From the NCBI RefSeq assembly GCF_029227915.1, contig NC_079888.1, forward strand, positions 21,184,001 to 21,248,000: a DNA stretch of 64,000 nt. Direction: 5' to 3'. Under the pieces are notes generated by a model. That model was not told where the DNA came from, did not search any database, and saw nothing but the letters and a program-made list of their open reading frames with translations. The position numbers were made by a program, and so were the translations under genes. The DNA comes from Hydractinia symbiolongicarpus. Its lineage: Eukaryota > Cnidaria > Hydrozoa > Anthoathecata > Hydractiniidae. Of the stretch, positions 23,190 to 36,273 are shown piece after piece (positions within the stretch are counted from its first letter, which is position 1; every line of letters starts with the position of its first letter).

Positions 23190-24312
23190 TAAAAATTAAT
23201 CTAAAAAAAGTCATTTTTTTACTGTGGGACCTATCCTAGCCGTTAGCGCGCGTTGAAGAAAAAGCGACAGTTTCAAAAACTACATTTCATTGACTTTCTA
23301 ACGGTGTCAGTCCGTTTGAGTTACAACGGTTGGGTCACATATTCGTACCAACATGTATTTAGCGATATTTTTCTGATATTACTAGGTTGCATCGCTTTTA
23401 ACTATGAAACGATTGACTGTGGGACTTAATTGAGCTAACTTTGGACTGTCACCTGATAAATGTGATAAAGGAGACAATTGGACTCCAAGAAAAAACATTC
23501 TTCTTAATTTGACATGATTGCCGAAATTCAGCGATTACACTGGGCTCTGTTGTAGCGCTTCATTTAGAAATTATGATAAAAAAAGTCATTTTTTTATTGT
23601 GGGACCAATCCTAGCCATTATAGCGCGCTGAGAAAATAGCGACAGTTTTAAAAACTACATTTCATTGACTTTCTAACGGTGTCAGTCCGTTTGAGTTTCA
23701 ACGGTTGTGTCACATATTCGTACCAACATGTATTTAGCAATATTTTTTTGATATTACTAGGTTTCATCGCTTTTAACAACGAAACGTTGACTGTGGGACT
23801 TAATTGAACTAACTTTTGACTGTGACCTGATAAATGTGATAAATGAGACAATTGGACTCCAAGAAATAACATTCTTGTTAATTTGACGTAATTGCCGGAA
23901 CTCAACGATTACACTGGGCACTGTGGAAGCGCTTCATTTAAAAATTAAGCTAAAAAAGTCATTTTTTTACTGTGGGACCTATCCTAGCCGTTAGCGCGCG
24001 TTGAAGAAAAAGCGACAGTTTTAAAAACTACATTTCATTGACTTTTTAACGGTGTCAGTCCGTTTGAGTTACAACGGTTGGGTCACATATTCGTACCAAC
24101 ATGTATTTAGCGATATTTTTCTGATATTACTAGGTTGCATCGCTTTTAACTATGAAACGATTGACTCTGGGACTTAATTGAGCTAATCTTGGACTGTCAC
24201 CTGATAAATGTGATAAATGAGACAATTGGAGTCCAATAAAAAACATTCTTCTTAATTTGACATGATTGCCGAAACTCAGCGATTACACTGGGCTCTGTGA
24301 TAGCGCTTCATT
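23190..24312. repeat. 1498-bp tetramer, copy 3 (three of four members)
   Basis: Monomers start at 23190, 23565 and 23939, again at a 1498 bp offset. The fourth member is absent: 24313 is a B copy with AGCAATTATCGCG instead. In member 1 AATTAATCTAAAA replaces AATTAAGCTAAAA. Confidence 0.92.
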
Positions 24313-27300
24313 TAGAAATTATGATAAAAAAAGTCATTTTTTTATTGTGGGACCAATCCTAGCAATTATCGCGCGCTGAGGAAATAGCGACAGTTTCAAA
24401 AACTACATTTCATTGACTTTCTAACGGTGTCAGTCTGTTTGAGTTTCAACGGTTGTGTCACATATTCGTACCAACATGTATTTAGCGATATTTTTTTGAT
24501 ATTACTAGGTTGCATTGCTTTTAACAATGAAACGTTGACTGTGGGACTTAATTGAACTAACTTTAGACTGCGACCTGATAAATGTGATAAATGAGACAAT
24601 TGGACTCCAAGAAATAACATTCTTGTTAATTTGACGTAATTGCCGGAACTCAGCGATTACACTGGGCACTGTGGAAGCGCTTCATTTAAAAATTAAGCTA
24701 AAAAAGTCATTTTTTTACTGTGGGACCTATCCTAGCCGTTAGCGCGCGTTGAAGAAAAAGCGTAAGTTTCAAAAACTATATTTCATTGACTTTCCAACGG
24801 TGCCAGTCCGTTTGAGTTACAACGGTTGGGTCACATATTCGTACCAACATGTATTTAGCGATATTTTTCTGATATTACTAAGTTGCATCGCTTTTAACTA
24901 TGAAACGATTGACTGTGGGACTTAATTGAGCTAATCTTGGACTGTCACCTGATAAATGTGATAAAGGAGACAACTGGAGTCCAATAAAAAACATTCTTCT
25001 TAATTTGACATGATTGCCGAAACTCAGCGATTACACTGGGCTCTGTGATAGCGCTTCATTTAGAAATTATGATAAAAAAGTCATTTTTTTATTGTGGGAC
25101 CAATTCTAGCAATTATCGCGCGCTGAGGAAATAGCGACAGTTTCAAAAACTACATTTCATTGACTTTCTAACGGTGACAGTCCGTTTCAGTTACAATGAT
25201 TTGGTCACATATTCGTACCAACATGTATTTAGCGATATTTTTTTGATATTACTTGGTTGCATCGCTTTTAACAATGAAACGTTGACTGTGAGACTTTATT
25301 GAACCAACTTTGGACTGTGACCTGAAAAATGTGATAAATGAGACAATTGGACTACAAGAAATAACATTCTTCTGAATTTGACGCGATTGCCGGAACTCAG
25401 CGATTACACTGAACTCTGTGGTAGCGGTTCATTTAAGAATTAAGACAAAAAAAGTCATTTTTTTATTGTGGGATAAATCCTAGCCATTATAGCGCGCTGA
25501 GGAAATAGCGGCAGTTTCAAAAACTACATTTCATTGACTTTCTAACGGTGTCAGTCCGTTTGAGTTTCAACGGTTGTGTCACATATTCGTACCAACATGT
25601 ATTTAGCGATATTTTTTTGATATTACTAGGTTTCATCGCTTTTAACAATGAAACGTTGACTGTGGGACTTAATTGAACTAACTTTGGACTGTGACCTGAT
25701 AAATGTGATAAATGAGACAATTGGACTCCAAGAAATAACATTCTTCTTAATTTGACGTGATTGCCGGAACTTAGCGATTACACTGGGCTCTGTGGTAGCG
25801 CTTCATTTAAGAATTAAGATAAAAAGTCATTTTTTTATTGTGGGACCAATCCTAGCAACGATCTCGCGCTGAAGAAATAGCGACAGTTTCAAAAACTACA
25901 TTTCATTGACTTCCTAACGGTGTCAGTTCGTTTGAGTTACAACGGTTGGGTCACATATTCGTACCAACATGTATTTAGCGATATTTTTTTGATATTACTA
26001 GGTTGCATCGCTTTTAACAATGAAACGTTGACTGTGGGACTTAATTGAACTAACTTTGGACTTTGACCTGATAAATGAGATAAAGGAGACAATTGGACTC
26101 CAAGAAATAACATTCTTCTCAATTTGACGTGATTGCCGGAACTCAGCGATTACGCTGGGCTCTGTGGTAGCGCTTCATTTAAGAATTAAGATAAAAAAGT
26201 CATTTTTTTAATGTGGGGCCAATCCTAGCCGTTATCGCGCGCTGAAGAAATAGCGACAGTTTCAAAAACTACACTTCATTGTCTTTTTAACGGTGGCAGT
26301 CCGTTTGAGTTACAACGGTTGGGTAACATATTCGTACCAACATGTATTTAGCGATATTTTTCTGATATTGCTAGGTTGCATCGCTTTTAACAATGAAACG
26401 ATTGACTGTGGGACTTAATTGAGCTAACTTTGGACTGTGACCTGATAAATGTGATAAATGAGACAATTGGACTCCAAGAAATAACATTCTTGTTAATTTG
26501 ACGTGATTGCCGGAACTCAGCGATTACACTGGGCACTGTGGTAGCGCTTCATTTAAGAATTAAGATAAAAAAGTCATTTTTTTATTGTTGGACCAATCCT
26601 AGCCGTTATCGCGCGCTGAAAAATAGCGACAGTTTCAAAAACTACACTTCATTGTCTTTCTAACGGTGTCAGTCCGTTTGAGTTACAACGGTTGGGTCAC
26701 ATATTCGTACCAACATGTATTTAGCGATATTTTTCTGATATTACTAGGTTGCATCGCTTTTAACTATGAAACGATTGACTGTGGGACTTAATTGAGCTAA
26801 TCTTGGACTGTCACATGATAAATGTGATAAAGGAGACAATTGGAGTCCAATAAAAAACATTCTTCTTAATTTGACATGATTGCCGAAACTCAGCGATTAC
26901 ACTGGACTCTGTGATAGCGCTTCATTTAGAAATTATGATAAAAAAAGTCATTTTTTTATTGTGGGACCAATCCTAGCAATTATCGCGCGCTGAGGAAATA
27001 GCGACAGTTTCAAAAACTACATTTCATTGACTTTCTAACGGTGTCAGTCTGTTTGAGTTTCAACGGTTGTGTCACATATTCGTACCAACATGTATTTAGC
27101 GATATTTTTTTGATATTACTAGGTTGCATTGCTTTTAACAATGAAACGTTGACTGTGGGACTTAATTGAACTAACTTTGGACTGTGACCTGATAAATGTG
27201 ATAAATGAGACAATTGGACTCCAAGAAATAACATTCTTGTTAATTTAACGTGATTGCCGGAACTCAGCGATTACACTGGGCACTGTGGTAGCGCTTCATT

Positions 27301-29541
27301 TAAAAATTAAGATAAAAAAAGTCATTTTTTTATTGTGGGACAAATCCTAGCCATTATAGCGCGCTGAGGAAATAGCGACAGTTTCAAAAACTACATTTCA
27401 TTGACTTTCTAACGGTGTCAGTCCGTTTGAGTTACAACGGTTGGGTCACATATTCGTACCAACATGTATTTAGCGATATTATTTTGATATTACTTGGTTG
27501 CATCGCTTTTAACAATGAAACGTTGACTGTGAGACTTTATTGAACTAACTTTGGACTGTGACCTGAAAAATGTGATAAATGAGACAATTGAACTACAAGA
27601 AATAACATTCTTCTGAATTTGACGTGATTGCCGGAACTCAGCGATTACACTGAACTCTGTGGTAGCGGTTCATTTAAGAATTAAGACAAAAAAGTCATTT
27701 TTTTATTGTGGGACCAATCCTAGCCGTTATCGCGCGCTGAAAAAATAGCGACAATTTCAAAAACTACAGTTCATTGGCTTTCTAACGGTGTCAGTCCGTT
27801 TGAGTTACAACGGTTGGGTCACATATTCGTACCAACATGTATTTAGCGATATTTTTCTGATATTACTAGGTTGCATCGCTTTTAACAATGACACGATTGA
27901 CTGTGGGACTTGATTGAGCTAACTTTGGACTGTGACCTGATAAATGTGATAAATAAGACAATTGGACTCCAAGAAAAAACATTCTTCTTAATTTGACATG
28001 ATTGCCGAAACTCAGCGATTACACTGGGCTCTGTGGTAGCGCTTCATTTAGAAATTATGATAAAAAAAGTCATTTTTTTATTGTGGGACAAATCCTAGCC
28101 ATTATAGCGCGCTGAGGAAATAGCGACAGTTTCAAAAACTACATTTCATTGACTTTCTAACGGTGTCAGTCCGTTTGAGTTTCAACGGTTGTGTCACATA
28201 TTCGTACCAACATGTATTTAGCGATATTTTTTTGATATTACTAGGTTTCATCGCTTTTAACAATGAAACGTTGACTGTGGGACTTAATTGAACTAACTTT
28301 GGACTGTGACCTGATAAATGTTATAAATGAGACAATTGGACTCCAAGAAATAACATTCTTCTTAATTTGACATGATTGCCGGAACTTAGCGATTACACTG
28401 GGCTCTGTGGTAGCGCTTCATTTAAGAATTAAGATAAAAAGTCATTTTTTTATTGTGGGACCAATCCTAGCAATGATCTCGCGCTGAAGAAATAGCAACA
28501 GTTTCAAAAACTACATTTCATTGACTTTCTAACGGTGTCAGTTCGTTTGAGTTACAACGGTTGGGTCACATATTCGTACCAACATGTATTTAGCGATATT
28601 TTTTTGATATTACTAGGTTGCATCGCCTTTAACAATGAAACGTTGACTGTGGGACTTAATTGAACTAACTTTGGACTGTGACCTGATAAATGAGATAAAG
28701 GAGACAATTGGACTCCGAGAAATAACATTCTTCTTAATTTGACGTGATTGCCGGAACTCAGCGATTACACTGGGCTCTGTGGTAGCGCTTCATTTAAGAA
28801 TTAAGATAAAAAAGTCATTTTTTTAATGTGGGACCAATCCTAGCCGTTATCGCGCGCTGAAGAAATAGCGACAGTTTCAAAAACTACACTTCATTGTCTT
28901 TCTAACGGTGGCAGTCCGTTTGAGTTACAACGGTTGGGTAACATATTCGTACCAACATGTATTTAGCGATATTTTTCTGATATTGCTAGGTTGCATCGCT
29001 TTTAACAATGAAACGATTGACTGTGGGACTTAATTGAGCTAACTTTGGACTGTGACCTGATAAATGTGATAAAAGAGACAATTGGACTCCAAGAAATAAC
29101 ATTCTTGTTAATTTGACGTGATTGCCGGAACTCAGCGATTACACTGGGCACTGTGGTAGCGCTTCATTTAAAAATTAAGCTAAAAAAAGTCATTTTTTAC
29201 TGTGGGACCCATCCTAGCCGTTAGCGTGCGTTGAAGAAAAAGCGACAGTTTCAAAAACTACATTTCATTGACTTTCTAACGGTGTCAGTCTGTTTGAGTT
29301 ACAACGGTTGTGTCACATATTCGTACCAACATGTATTTAGCGATATTTTTTTGATATTACTAGGTTTCATCACTTTTAACAATGAAACGTTGACTGTGGG
29401 ACTTAATTGAACTAACTTTGGACTGTGACCTGATAAATGTGATAAATGAGACAATTGGACTCCAAGAAATAACATTCTTCTTAATTTGACGTGATTGCCG
29501 GAACTTAGCGATTACACTGGGCTCTGTGGTAGCGCTTCATT
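24313..29541. repeat. Mixed block with an internal 7-monomer duplication
   Basis: Monomers start at 24313, 24687, 25061, 25434, 25808, 26180, 26554, 26927, 27301, 27675, 28049, 28423, 28795 and 29169. The run 25434-26553 (CATTATAGCGCGCTGAGG B copy, AGCAACGATCTCG copy, TTTAATGTGGG copy with CTTCATTGTC) recurs at 28049-29168 with an offset of 2615 bp, and again at 40759-41877. The B copies 24313 and 26927 share AGCAATTATCGCG and GCATTGC. Confidence 0.85.
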
Positions 29542-31036
29542 TAAGAATTAAGATAAAAAAGTCATTTTTTTACTGTGGGACCTATCCTAGCCGTTAGCGC
29601 GCGTGGAAGAAAAAGCGACAGTTTCAAAAACTACATTTCATTGACTTTCTAACGGTGTCAGTCCGTTTGAGTTACAACGGTTGGGTCACATATTCGTACC
29701 AACATGTATTTAGCGATATTTTTCTGATATTACTAGGTTGCATCGCTTTTAACTATCAAACGATTGACTGTGGGACTTAATTGAGCTAATCTTGGACTGT
29801 CACCTGATAAATGTGATAAAGGAGGCAATTGGAGTCCAAGAAAAAACATTCTTCTTAATTTGACATGATTGCCGAAACTCAGCGATTACACTGGGCTCTG
29901 TGATAGCGCTTTATTTTGAAATTATGATAAAAAAAGTCATTTTTTTATTGTGGGACCAATCCTAGCCATTATCGCGCGCTGGGGAAATAGCGACAGTTTC
30001 AAAAACTACATTTCATTGACTTTCTAACGGTGTCAGTCTGTTTGAGTTTCAACGGTTGTGTCACATATTCGTACCAACATGTATTTAGCGATATTTTCTT
30101 GATATTACTAGGTTGCATTGCTTTTAACAATGAAACGTTGACTGTGGGACTTAATTGAACTAACTTTGAACTGTGACCTGATAAATGTGATAAATGAGAC
30201 AATTGGACTCCAAGAAATAACATTCTTGTTAATTTGACGTGATCGCCGGAACTCAGCGATTACACTGGGCACTGTGGTAGCGCTTCATTTAAAAATTAAG
30301 ATAAAAAAGTCATTTTTTTATTGTGGGACCAATCCTAGCCGTTATTGCGCGCTGAGGAAATAGCGACAGTTTCAAGAACTACATTTCATTGACTTTCTGA
30401 CGGCGTCAGTCCGTTTGAGTTACAACGGTTGGGTCACATATTCGTACCAACATGTATTTAGCGTTATTTTTCTGATATTACTTGGTTGCATCGCTTTTAA
30501 CAATGAAACGTTGACTGTGAGACTTTATTGAACTAACTTTAGACTGTGACCTGATAAATGTGATAAATGAGACAATTGGACTACAAGAAATAACATTCTT
30601 CTGAATTTGACGTGATTGCCGGAACTCAGCGACTACACTGAACTCTGTGGTAGCGCTTCATTTAAGAATTAAGACAAAAAAGTCATTTTTTTATTGTGGG
30701 ACGAATCCTAGCCATTATCGCGCGCTGAGGAAATAGCGACAGTTTTAAAAACTACATTTCATTGGCTTTCTAACGGTGTCAGTCCGTTTGAGTTACAACG
30801 GTTGGGTCACATATTCGTACCAACATGTATTTAGCGATATTTTTCTGAAATTACTAGGTTGCATCGCTTTTAACAATGAAACGAATGACTGTGGGACTTA
30901 ATTGAGCTAACTTTGGACTGTGACATGATAAATGTGATAAATAAGACAATTGGACTCCATGAAATAACATTCTTGTTAATTTGACGTAATTGCCGGAACT
31001 CAGCGATTACACTGGGCACTGTGGAAGCGCTTCAAT
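29542..31036. repeat. 1495-bp tetramer, copy 1
   Basis: Monomers start at 29542 (C/A with AACTATCAAACG), 29916 (B with CGCTGGGGAAAT and TTTTCTTGATATT), 30290 (TTATTGCGCG, CAAGAAC, GACGGCG, GCGTTATTTTTC) and 30663 (GGGACGAATCC, AACGAATGACTG), of 374, 374, 373 and 374 bp. The composition differs from the 20-24 kb tetramer, so this is an independent higher-order repeat with the same multiplicity. Confidence 0.93.
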
Positions 31037-32531
31037 TAAAAATTAAGCTAAAAAAGTCATTTTTTTACTGTGGGACCTATCCTAGCCGTTAGCGCGCATT
31101 GAAGAAAAAGCGACAGTTTCAAAAACTACATTTCATTGACTTTCTAACGGTGTCAGTCCGTTTGAGTTACAACGGTTGGGTCACATATTCGTACCAACAT
31201 GTATTTAGCGATATTTTTCTGAAATTACTAGGTTGCATCGCTTTTAACTATCAAACGATTGACTGTGGGACTTAATTGAGCTAATCTTGGACTGTCACCT
31301 GATAAATGTGATAAAGGAGACAATTGGAGTCCAAGAAAAAACATTCTTCTTAATTTGACATGATTGCCGAAACTCAGCGATTACACTGGGCTCTGTGATA
31401 GCGCTTCATTTTGAAATTATGATAAAAAAAGTCATTTTTTTATTGTGGGACCAATCCTAGCCATTATCGCGCGCTGGGGAAATAGCGACAGTTTCAAAAA
31501 CTACATTTCATTGACTTTCTAACGGTGTCAGTCTGTTTGAGTTTCAACGGTTGTGTCACATATTCGTACCAACATGTATTTAGCGATATTTTCTTGATAT
31601 TACTAGGTTGCATTGCTTTTAACAATGAAACGTTGACTGTGGGACTTAATTGAACTAACTTTGAACTGTGACCTGATAAATGTGATAAATGAGACAATTG
31701 GACTCCAAGAAATAACATTCTTGTTAATTTGACGTGATCGCCGGAACTCAGCGATTACACTGGGCACTGTGGTAGCGCTTCATTTAAAAATTAAGATAAA
31801 AAAGTCATTTTTTTATTGTGGGACCAATCCTAGCCGTTATTGCGCGCTGAGGAAATAGCGACAGTTTCAAGAACTACATTTCATTGACTTTCTGACGGCG
31901 TCAGTCCGTTTGAGTTACAACGGTTGGGTCACATATTCGTACCAACATGTATTTAGCGTTATTTTTCTGATATTACTTGGTTGCATCGCTTTTAACAATG
32001 AAACGTTGACTGTGAGACTTTATTGAACTAACTTTAGACTGTGACCTGATAAATGTGATAAATGAGACAATTGGACTACAAGAAATAACATTCTTCTGAA
32101 TTTGACGTGATTGCCGGAACTCAGCGACTACACTGAACTCTGTGGTAGCGCTTCATTTAAGAATTAAGACAAAAAAGTCATTTTTTTATTGTGGGACGAA
32201 TCCTAGCCATTATCGCGCGCTGAGGAAATAGCGACAGTTTTAAAAACTACATTTCATTGGCTTTCTAACGGTGTCAGTCCGTTTGAGTTACAACGGTTGG
32301 GTCACATATTCGTACCAACATGTATTTAGCGATATTTTTCTGAAATTACTAGGTTGCATCGCTTTTAACAATGAAACGAATGACTGTGGGACTTAATTGA
32401 GCTAACTTTGGACTGTGACCTGATAAATGTGATAAATAAGACAATTGGACTCCATGAAATAACATTCTTGTTAATTTGACGTAATTGCCGGAACTCAGCG
32501 ATTACACTGGGCACTGTGGAAGCGCTTCAAT
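31037..32531. repeat. 1495-bp tetramer, copy 2
   Basis: Monomers start at 31037, 31411, 31785 and 32158, each 1495 bp after copy 1. All private markers are kept. Minor differences include GTGACATGATAA (30663) versus GTGACCTGATAA (32158), and GATATTACT versus GAAATTACT in the first member. Confidence 0.93.
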
Positions 32532-33279
32532 TAAAAATTAAGCTAAAAAAGTCATTTTTTTACTGTGGGACCTATCCTAGCCGTTAACGCGCATTGAAGA
32601 AAAAGCGACAGTTTCAAAAACTACATTTCATTGACTTTCTAACGGTGTCAGTCCGTTTGAGTTACAACGGTTGGGTCACATATTCGTACCAACATGTATT
32701 TAGCGATATTTTTCTGAAATTACTAGGTTGCATCGCTTTTAACTATCAAACGATTGACTGTGGGACTTAATTGAGCTAATCTTGGACTGTCACCTGATAA
32801 ATGTGATAAAGGAGACAATTGGAGTCCAAGAAAAAACATTCTTCTTAATTTGACATGATTGCCGAAACTCAGCGATTACACTGGGCTCTGTGATAGCGCT
32901 TCATTTTGAAATTATGATAAAAAAAGTCATTTTTTTATTGTGGGACCAATCCTAGCCATTATCGCGCGCTGAGGAAATAGCGACAGTTTCAAAAACTACA
33001 TTTCATTGACTTTCTAACGGTGTCAGTCTGTTTGAGTTTCAACGGTTGTGTCACATATTCGTACCAACATGTATTTAGCGATATTTTTTTGATATTACTA
33101 GGTTGCATTGCTTTTAACAATGAAACGTTGACTGTGGGACTTAATTGAACTAACTTTGGACTGTGACCTGATAAATGTGATAAATGAGACAATTGGACTC
33201 CAAGAAATAACATTCTTGTTAATTTGACGTGATTGCCGGAACTCAGCGATTACACTGGGCACTGTGATAGCGCTTCATT
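32532..33279. repeat. 1495-bp tetramer, copy 3 (first two members)
   Basis: Monomers start at 32532 and 32906. The first keeps AACTATCAAACG and GCGCATTGAAG. The second is the B member but with CGCTGAGGAAAT and TTTTTTTGATATT, lacking the private changes of copies 1 and 2. From 33280 the sequence is a C copy, so the tetramer ends. Copy 32906 also opens the next repeated unit. Confidence 0.9.
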
Positions 33280-34401
33280 TAAAAATTAAGCTAAAAAAAG
33301 TCATTTTTTTACTGTGGGACCTATCCTAGCCGTTAGCGCGCGTTGAAGAAAAAGCGACAGTTTCAAAAACTACATTTCATTAACTTTCTAACTGTGTCAG
33401 TCCGTTTGAGTTACAACGGCTTGGTCACATATTCGTACCAACATGTATTTAGCGATATTTTTTTGATATTACTAGGTTGCATCGCTTTTAACAATGAAAC
33501 GTTGACTGTGGGACTTAATTGAACTAACTTTGGACTGTGACCTGATAAATGTGATAAATGAGACAATTGGACTCCAAGAAATAACATTCTTGTTATTTTG
33601 ACGTGATTGCCGGAACTCAGCGATTACACTGGGCACTGTGATAGCGCTTCATTTAAAAATTAAGCTAAAAAAAGTCATTTTTTTACTGTGGGACCTATCC
33701 TAGCCGTTAGCGCGCGTTGAAGAAAAAGCGACAGTTTCAAAAACTACATTTCATTAACTTTCTAACTGTGTCAGTCCGTTTGAGTTACAACGGTTGGGTC
33801 ACATATTCGTACCAACATGTATTTAGCGATATTTTTTTATATTACTAGGTTGCATCGCTTTTAACAATGAAACATTGACTGTGGGACTTAATTGAACTAA
33901 CTTTGGACTGTGACCTGATAAATGTGATAAATGAGACAATTGGACTCCAAGAAATAACATTCTTCTTAATTTGACGTGATTGCCGGAACTCAGCGATTAC
34001 ACTGGGCACTGTGGTAGCGCTTCATTTAAAAATTAAGATAAAAAAAGTCATTTTTTTATTGTGGGACCAATCCTAGCCGTTATTGCGCGCTGAGGAAATA
34101 GCGACAGTTTCAAGAACTACATTTCATTGATTTTCTGACGGTGTCAATCCGTTTGAGTTACAACGGTTGGGTCACATATTCGTACCAACATGTATTTAGC
34201 GATATTTTTCTGATATTACTAGGTTGCATCGCTTTTAACTATCAAACGATTGACTGTGGGACTTAATTGAGCTAATCTTGGACTGTCAGCTGATAAATGT
34301 GATAAAGGAGACAATTGGAGTCCAAGAAAAAACATTCTTCTTAATTTGACATGATTGCCGAAACTCAGCGATTACACTGGGCTCTGTGATAGCGCTTCAT
34401 T
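32906..34401. repeat. B-C-C-L tetramer V, copy 1
   Basis: Monomers start at 32906 (B, TTTTGAAATTATG boundary), 33280 (C, CATTAAC with AACTGTGTCAG and CTTGGTC), 33654 (C, AACTGTGTCAG, T run followed by ATATT with a lost G) and 34027 (TTATTGCGCG, CAAGAAC, AACTATCAAACG). Further copies are at 34776-36273 and 38516-40010. Confidence 0.9.
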
Positions 34402-34775
34402 TTGAAATTATGATAAAAAAAGTCATTTTTTTATTGTGGGACCAATCCTAGCCATTATCGCGCGCTGAGGAAATAGCGACAGTTTCAAAAACTACATTTC
34501 ATTGACTTTCTAACGGTGTCAGTCTGTTTGAGTTTCAACGGTTGTGTCACATATTCGTACCAACATGTATTTAGCGATATTTTTTTGATATTACTAGGTT
34601 GCATTGCTTTTAACAATGAAACGTTGACTGTGGGACTTAATTGAACTAACTTTGGACTGTGACCTGATAAATGTGATAAAGGAGACAATTGGAGTCCAAG
34701 AAAAAACATTCTTCTTAATTTGACATGATTGCCGAAACTCAGCGATTACACTGGGCTCTGTGATAGCGCTTCATT
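34402..34775. repeat. Chimeric monomer between V units
   Basis: This copy starts like the B member of unit V (TTTTGAAATTATG, CATTGCTTTTAAC) but ends with GATAAAGGAG, GAGTCCAAGAAAAAAC and GCCGAAACTC, which are A-type features carried by member 34027. It converts the 4-monomer spacing into a 5-monomer spacing (1870 bp) between V copies 1 and 2. Its antisense frame starts MFFLGLQLSP because of the A-type end. Unequal crossing-over inside misaligned monomers explains it simply. Confidence 0.85.
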
Positions 34776-36273
34776 TTGAAATTATGATAAAAAAAGTCAT
34801 TTTTTTATTGTGGGACCAATCCTAGCCATTATCGCGCGCTGAGGAAATAGCGACAGTTTCAAAAACTACATTTCATTGACTTTCTAACGGTGTCAGTCTG
34901 TTTGAGTTTCAACGGTTGTGTCACATATTCGTACCAACATGTATTTAGCGATATTTTTTTGATATTACTAGGTTGCATTGCTTTTAACAATGAAACGTTG
35001 ACTGTGGAACTTAATTGAACTAACTTTGGACTGTGACCTGATAAATGTGATAAATGAGACAATTGGACTCCAAGAAATAACATTCTTGTTAATTTGACGT
35101 GATTGCCGGAACTCAGCGATTACACTGGGCACTGTGATAGCGCTTCATTTAAAAATTAAGCTAAAAAAAGTCATTTTTTTACTGTGGGACCTATCCTAGC
35201 CGTTAGCGCGCGTTGAAGAAAAAGCGACAGTTTCAAAAACTACATTTCATTAACTTTCTAACTGTGTCAGTCCGTTTGAGTTACAACGGTTTGGTCACAT
35301 ATTCGTACCAACATGTATTTAGCGATATTTTTTTGATATTACTAGGTTGCATCGCTTTTAACAATGAAACGTTGACTGTGGGACTTAATTGAACTAACTT
35401 TGGACTGTGACCTGATAAATGTGATAAATGAGACAATTGGACTCCAAGAAATAAAAATTCTTGTTATTTTGACGTGATTGCCGGAACTCAGCGATTACAC
35501 TGGGCACTGTGATAGCGCTTCATTTAAAAATTAAGCTAAAAAAAGTCATTTTTTTACTGTGGGACCTATCCTAGCCGTTAGCGCGCGTTGAAGAAAAAGC
35601 GACAGTTTCAAAAACTACATTTCATTAACTTTCTAACTGTGTCAGTCCGTTTGAGTTACAACGGTTGGGTCACATATTCGTACCAACATGTATTTAGCGA
35701 TATTTTTTTTATATTACTAGGTTGCATCGCTTTTAACAATGAAACATTGACTGTGGGACTTAATTGAACTAACTTTGGACTGTGACCTGATAAATGTGAT
35801 AAATGAGACAATTGGACTCCAAGAAATAACATTCTTCTTAATTTGACGTGATTGCCGGAACTCAGCGATTACACTGGGCACTGTGGTAGCGCTTCATTTA
35901 AAAATTAAGATAAAAAAAGTCATTTTTTTATTGTGGGACCAATCCTAGCCGTTATTGCGCGCTGAGGAAATAGCGACAGTTTCAAGAACTACATTTCATT
36001 GACTTTCTGACGGTGTCAGTCCGTTTGAGTTACAACGGTTGGGTCACATATTCGTACCAACATGTATTTAGCGATATTTTTCTGATATTACTAGGTTGCA
36101 TCGCTTTTAACTATCAAACGATTGACTGTGGGACTTAATTGAGCTAATCTTGGACTGTCACCTGATAAATGTGATAAAGGAGGCAATTGGAGTCCAAGAA
36201 AAAACATTCTTCTTAATTTGACATGATTGCCGAAACTCAGCGATTACACTGGGCTCTGTGATAGCGCTTCATT
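34776..36273. repeat. Tetramer V, copy 2
   Basis: Monomers start at 34776, 35150, 35525 and 35899, matching copy 1 at offsets 1870-1872. The private AACTGTGTCAG pair and the lost G in TTTTTTTTATATT are kept. It is followed at 36274 by a CGCTGGGGAAAT B copy like 29916. Confidence 0.9.
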
